Of a stretch of 10,000 nt of DNA, positions 6,975 through 10,000 are shown one piece after another. Under the pieces are notes generated by a model, which was given only the letters and a program-made list of their open reading frames with translations, was not told the origin of the DNA and made no database searches. The first letter of the stretch is position 1, and the number at the start of each line of letters is the position of its first letter. The stretch is from Acropora yongei. Its lineage: Eukaryota; Cnidaria; Anthozoa; Scleractinia; Acroporidae. The DNA is taken from contig BLFN01000322.1 of NCBI GenBank assembly GCA_014634225.1, positions 1,951,378-1,961,377 on the forward strand, read 5' to 3'. Made by a program: the position numbers and the translations under genes.

Positions 6975-7120
6975 TGAACATATTCTTCTTTATCCTTTGG
7001 TAGTCTACATATGCAGTAAATAGCAACCAGTGACTTCTTGCTGCCCCAGTGAAATGGCACTCTCTTTTCTGTTTTGGGGAATGGTGACATGGTGCCGTTT
7101 TCCAGGCAGTTGAGTTAGTG
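6851..7120 (-). pseudogene. PHD-finger-like segment, transposon-associated type
   Basis: The frame reads LNCLENG, then MSPFPKTEKRVPF, then YCICRLPKDKEEYVQCSNG, KCKEGYHP and GPSC, ending at 6851-6853. Counting from ATG 7088-7090, Cys26, Cys28, Cys40, Cys45, His50 and Cys56 (6923-7015) follow the PHD order C-x-C-x11-C-x4-C-x4-H, but the cysteine expected two residues after the His is replaced and only a later Cys is present. From memory, a HL..C.ENG, PFP, then PHD arrangement occurs at the C-terminus of Ulp1-protease-containing proteins of invertebrate transposons. A TGA (7124-7126) and a TAA (7115-7117) lie just upstream in the same frame. PHD fingers bind histone tails; here the copy seems decayed. 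Confidence 0.5.
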
Positions 7121-7126
7121 TTGTCA

Positions 7127-7193
7127 CGTATATCCTTGGTTACCATCATATAAGCACAACTTCTCTACTTTGCATTTGCCACTACACAAACAC
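7127..7193 (-). pseudogene. Candidate exon 2, Cys-rich (WCxC motif across the junction)
   Basis: A strong acceptor (cactttaattctttacag, ending at 7194) is followed by coding with CLCSGKCKVEKLC. Exon 1 ends with two bases TG and this exon starts with G, so splicing makes a Trp codon in front of CLC, giving NWCLC. The frame meets a TGA at 7124-7126. WC-x-C followed by another Cys after the acidic N-terminus is the arrangement I remember for the P2X7-like repeat family, but the later CC pair is not seen. A CRC-like cysteine motif is an alternative. Confidence 0.42.
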
Positions 7194-7579
7194 CTGTAAA
7201 GAATTAAAGTGAAAGAGGAAATGTTATCACAGTAATCGTAACACGAGAGCGAGCATGGGTAATTTTTTATACAATTCTGTTATAATAACCTTGGTGAAAC
7301 GAGAATCCAGGCGTGAACGATGTTCATGATCTCGTGAGGGCAAGTGTGTGAACGAAAATTCTTAAATGCAACACGAGCTACCGCAACTCAACGAGAACAA
7401 AGCCAAAGAGGTATAATAGTGTAGGAAGCAACTAGAACATGCGTCTGGTTGAAGTTTCATATTTATCGCAAGCTCAGGTGTGAGATTCGCAAATCGTGAT
7501 CGCAGTGGTTTCATTTGACAATTGCAGAGGCGCTTTCGCCATTTTCTTAGATTTAAGACGTGGCAGTTAAAAAGCTTAC

Positions 7580-7821
7580 CAATTTCTGGCTGTTTCTAGG
7601 TTTTCAAATCGAGATTCTAAGACTGCGAAGCATATCCCATCGTGGTTGTCCTCATCATCTTCAATCTCCGTATTCTCGTCTCCTTGGAAGGCGGCAATAG
7701 GCTCGTCTTGGTATGGTTAAACTATCGAATTAACTGAGCCCTCCGCTTCTCCCATTGACTCCAGCGACCCATAATCAGACGAAGAAGATGTACTAGCTGA
7801 AAATGCATCATTTGAAGACAT
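7580..7821 (-). pseudogene. Exon 1 of a P2X7-like-family gene, one in-frame stop
   Basis: ATG 7819-7821 begins MSSNDAFSASTSSSSDYGSL, Ser-rich and acidic. A TAA (7717-7719) interrupts, and the frame continues PYQDEPIAAF, an acidic run (EIEDDEDNHDG) and LESRFENLETARN, ending at a good donor (gtaagc, 7574-7579). The first part alone would be a 34-residue peptide. PYxxEP followed by an acidic stretch and a WCxC motif is known to me from cnidarian and fish multicopy genes annotated as P2X purinoceptor 7-like; that assignment is from memory. A single base change can explain the TAA, so this is a recent pseudogene, an allele, or a sequencing error. The intron to exon 2 would be 386 nt. Confidence 0.5.
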
Positions 7822-7912
7822 TTTTGCCGCGATAAAATTGCGAAGAAAACAGCTCAAAGAGTAGCAATTTTGTAGTAAATACACAGAGAGACATCGAAAG
7901 TTACACACCTTA

Positions 7913-7920
7913 TGACGTCA
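7913..7920. promoter_or_regulatory. CRE palindrome upstream of exon 1
   Basis: Perfect TGACGTCA, 92 bases upstream of the ATG at 7821 on the minus strand, the usual position for a CREB/ATF site in a proximal promoter. No TATA box is obvious. Confidence 0.45.
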
Positions 7921-7921
7921 C

Positions 7922-8161
7922 TAGTCTCAGGCCTTGGAAAACAACATTGGCGATTTTGGCAACTTTCGAGTGGTAAAGAGATGGGTTTTGTGCACTGGAC
8001 TAGAGCTCAAATTGGAAATTTATGAATCGGTGGAATATAGACTTCAATTTTGTGGAATAAAAAAGGGATTGAAAATTTTATTTCATAGGCACTTTCAAGG
8101 CTACTTTATAGTAAGTATGGAGCCCTTGCTTGCCGCATCTGTCATATAGAAAATATATAGC
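7922..8161. other. Spacer without a supported gene
   Basis: A 71-codon plus-strand frame (7934-8149) has no ATG at its start, no motif and no splice context. I see nothing else. Confidence 0.4.
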
Positions 8162-8511
8162 AGCATGTAAAAGCTAGGTATAAACATTTCACCTTTGTAG
8201 TGCTATGTTAAAGCTATGCTTCACAGTCACATAGTAAAAAGTTATTGTGTATTTCCTATGTGTGTGTTCACGGTGGCCTCCTCATAACATAGTCAATGAA
8301 TAGCTATTTTAAAACTATGAGGAGGTCTTACATAGTGTGTATACAGTGATTTTGAAATAGTTTTTGTCTAGTCTTACCATATGTTGTACATATCCTGAAC
8401 TATGTATTGTAGCATGTTACATAATTATCACATAGGGTGTCTGGAGCGATAAATAGCTTTAACATAGTCCAACAGAGTAATAAAATACACCTAACATAAG
8501 TTTTGCATGTG
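8162..8511. mobile_element. Foldback / MITE-like element rich in ACATAG
   Basis: A perfect 15-bp inverted repeat (CTATGTTAAAGCTAT at 8203-8217, complement at 8453-8467) extends outward with lower identity, for example catgtaaaagctaggt (8164-8179) against acctaacataagttttgcatg (8489-8509). Inside sits a perfect 10-bp stem, CCTCCTCATA (8277-8286) and TATGAGGAGG (8316-8325), with a 29-nt loop. Eight exact ACATAG/CTATGT hexamers occur in 265 bases. There is no coding capacity. Terminal and nested inverted repeats with subterminal motifs are what non-autonomous foldback elements look like. No target-site duplication was found, so the exact ends are uncertain. Confidence 0.6.
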
Positions 8512-9110
8512 TCGGGTTCTACAAGGGTAATATTTCCCTTTCTTAGTAATCTTAACTCTGCCCCTTTTGGCTGGAAATGTAGGCTTTTGTTTTTTTCTTG
8601 TAATTTAAGTTGTGGAACAGTTTGCCTTCTCAAGTGCATCCTTAAAGAAATGCTAATGACTTCAGAAGTATATTGCAGAATGGCAGTGTTTTAGAACGTG
8701 TCTTATAGTGCACAATTGTAGCTTTTAATTGTTTTGTAGAACGAATATTATAGTTTTCAAACTCACATTTTTAGCCTGTGGCTTGTTGTTTTCAAAATTG
8801 AATAATGTTATATGGCTGTAATTGTCATAGATTTGATTTATACACGTTTGTATTTTCAACTTTATTTATAGCTCTTTGATGTAACATTTTAAAATGAATG
8901 ATTGATTGAGGAGAGAAAATGAAATTTTACCTTTAAAGTCAATTATTACGATCACCTTTCATGGGGATTTCAGTGTGAACATTTAGCTCTTGTTTTGACC
9001 TATAATTGTTCTTAGATTCAACACATCCTTTTGATAACTCTCTATTTTTTGGTGTATTTTCAGTTAATTTTCAGTTTGAGAATTTAGCTTGATTAAATTG
9101 CTAAGTTGGG
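8512..9110. other. AT-rich intergenic stretch
   Basis: No supported gene. Short frames at 8503-8694 and 8400-8639 lack motifs and overlap each other on opposite strands. T-rich tracts are common. The phrase ttttcagtt.aattttcagttt (9058-9077) is a small local duplication. Confidence 0.4.
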
Positions 9111-9112
9111 GG

Positions 9113-9157
9113 TGCGTCTTAAAACCGAGTGCGTCCTATAACCGAGAAACTACGGTA
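9113..9157. repeat. Tandem 17-mer ending in TACGGTA, DNA-transposon-end-like
   Basis: TGCGTCTTAAAACCGAG (9113-9129) and TGCGTCCTATAACCGAG (9130-9146) are adjacent with two differences, followed by AAACTACGGTA. A doubled TGCG-C-TATAA-CCGAG unit before TACGGTA resembles, from memory, terminal inverted repeats of Tc1/mariner- or pogo-type elements, with the final TA as target site. No partner repeat is found in the window. Confidence 0.35.
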
Positions 9158-9229
9158 CCTCCTACCAGTTCTTGCTTGCTTTCCTGATTGTGGGTATAGC
9201 AACCTTTGCAGCAGTAGTCTTTCCCAGGT

Positions 9230-9459
9230 GATCTGTGACGTCATTGCGAAGGCCTGGGGAAAGAAATTTTAATGCCGTATCCCACAATGCAACGCGCGCA
9301 ACGATTCAATCTGTTTTCGAATCATGGCGGGCATTCGGCTGCTGTGAAAGAATGTTTGCGACAAAGAAATCGTTCCATGGAAAAGAAAGGAAAAGAGATA
9401 TTTATTTCAGATTAGACTGAAAGTGAAACGTCAAAATCTTACTTACTAGGATGTCTTCG
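9230..9459 (+). promoter_or_regulatory. Promoter-like island and possible first exon
   Basis: Within 100 bases there is a perfect CRE (TGACGTCA, 9236-9243), an 18-base match to the ZNF143/Staf consensus (9279-9296, core CCCACAATGC, about 16 of 18 positions), CpG-rich sequence (aacgcgcgca) and a YY1-like ATGGCGG (9324-9330). Further on, ATGTCTTCG (9451-9459) is followed directly by gtgagt, a strong donor, so a plus-strand first exon coding only Met-Ser-Ser is possible. An upstream ATG (9324) opens a seven-codon frame. The downstream exons would lie beyond the window. Confidence 0.42.
9401..9406 (-). terminator. Poly(A) signal of the right-edge gene
   Basis: AATAAA on the minus strand (TTTATT as printed), about 70 bases downstream of the TAG of the minus-strand coding segment, a normal distance for a short 3' UTR. 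Confidence 0.5.
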
Positions 9460-9474
9460 GTGAGTTGAATCCTC

Positions 9475-10000
9475 CTATAATTCATTCGCATTGCACCGAC
9501 GCTCGATTCTTTCCCTTAGAAGAGTGTTAAATTTACATTCAATCAGTGAGTACATTTTGACGACGTACTCAGTTTTATTCTGCGGTGGAAGTGTTGTTAA
9601 GAGATCTAAACAAGCTAGCTGTCCGGCTTTGACGAGAGTCGGATCTTTCAGGACCGGATACCTTTCCTCGGGATTTCCATGAACGTGCGAACTTAGTGGG
9701 TAAGTTGCCTGTAGGCCTCCATCGGCTGCTCGCTTCAAGGGTGGAATTTTTAGTAGCAGCTCTTTCAACTGGCGGAATTTTAGCTCTCTTTGACGCATCA
9801 GCCCTACCGTAATCCGGTATGGTGGTTTGTCACTAGCCAGGATACATTGCTCTGTCCATTTGCCACTCGATTTCTGGTTGAGGTCTGCTTCAATGATAGA
9901 ACTCTGCGTTGCCGAGTGCCTGCGAAGTTCGCAGGTTATCTTCCTCTCCTTCTTTGGTAGTGACTTGACGTCTAGAACTATGGAATCTTCAGTAATTTCC
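9475..10000 (-). CDS. Unrecognised protein, C-terminal 174 codons, partial
   Basis: The frame is open from the right edge (10000) to TAG 9475-9477, with 67 codons upstream of the first ATG (9796-9798), so the start is probably outside the window. It is the longest intact open frame here. Motifs in order: SLPKKERKITCELRRH, SGKWTEQCILASDKPPYRIT, a basic/leucine helix RQRELKFRQLKELLLKIPPLKR, then YPLSSHVHGNPEERYPVL, GQLACLDLLTTLPPQNKTEY and a final helix ending ERIERRCNANEL. Soluble, charged, no signal peptide or membrane helix seen. I recognise no family. The poly(A) signal soon after the stop supports a last exon of a host gene. It lies tail-on to a plus-strand promoter-like island, so the 3' UTR would overlap that promoter. 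Confidence 0.65.
   Translation of the reverse strand, partial: EITEDSIVLDVKSLPKKERKITCELRRHSATQSSIIEADLNQKSSGKWTEQCILASDKPPYRITVGLMRQRELKFRQLKELLLKIPPLKRAADGGLQATYPLSSHVHGNPEERYPVLKDPTLVKAGQLACLDLLTTLPPQNKTEYVVKMYSLIECKFNTLLRERIERRCNANEL

Noticed and set aside
6625..7023. Plus-strand open frame of 132 codons
   Set aside because: Antisense to the PHD-like and exon segments; composition without motifs.
9235..9420. Plus-strand open frame of 61 codons in the promoter island
   Set aside because: Starts at a GTG inside the CRE and spans the ZNF143-like and YY1-like sites; more likely untranslated.
9491..9682. Plus-strand open frame of 63 codons
   Set aside because: Antisense shadow of the intact minus-strand coding segment.
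1..10000. CRISPR array, tRNA, rRNA, bacterial operon
   Set aside because: No regularly spaced repeat-spacer array, no A/B-box tRNA pattern, no rRNA core sequence, and no Shine-Dalgarno-led gene chains were found by eye.

Overview
The window reads as nuclear DNA of an invertebrate animal, most likely a cnidarian or a similarly transposon-rich marine metazoan. It is AT-rich with GC-richer islands, has GT-AG introns with pyrimidine-tract acceptors, carries CRE, ZNF143-like and YY1-like promoter motifs, and contains relics of several transposon classes typical of such genomes. No prokaryotic operon, tRNA, rRNA or CRISPR array is visible. The species is inferred, not shown.

Layout. 1-1140 (minus): the N-terminal zinc-finger end and probable leader of an R2/NeSL-like non-LTR retrotransposon, broken by stops and running off the left edge. 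1141-1464: spacer with a near-perfect 20-bp direct repeat. 1465-3531 (minus): a decayed tyrosine-recombinase (Crypton-like) gene with two Cys-rich finger-like motifs, a Ser/acid linker, a core-binding domain, a catalytic domain with an internal deletion, and a C-terminal Myb-like domain. 3599-4902: a partial tandem duplication of an unrecognised acidic coding module (minus) with a 186-bp tail sequence. 4897-5212 (plus): integrase remnant of a BEL/Pao retroelement. 5587-5865 (minus): Penelope-like reverse-transcriptase fragment. 5992-6974 (minus): three phase-compatible exon candidates of an unrecognised gene. 6851-7120 (minus): PHD-finger-like segment of a type I associate with transposon-borne proteins. 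7193-7821 (minus): a two-exon start of a gene resembling the acidic N-terminus plus WCxC motif of the 'P2X7-like' repeat family, with one in-frame stop and an upstream CRE. 8162-8511: a foldback, MITE-like element packed with ACATAG hexamers. 9113-9157: DNA-transposon-end-like sequence. 9230-9459 (plus): promoter-like island with a possible first exon. 9475-10000 (minus): an intact open coding segment, partial at the right edge, with a poly(A) signal just after its stop.

The window is mostly a graveyard of unrelated mobile elements rather than one working system. Most breaks are single stop codons or one-base shifts. The only coding segments with no visible damage are the right-edge ORF and, less securely, the spliced segments at 5992-6746. 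The least explained parts are the duplicated acidic module (3599-4902), the ACATAG foldback element and the right-edge gene.
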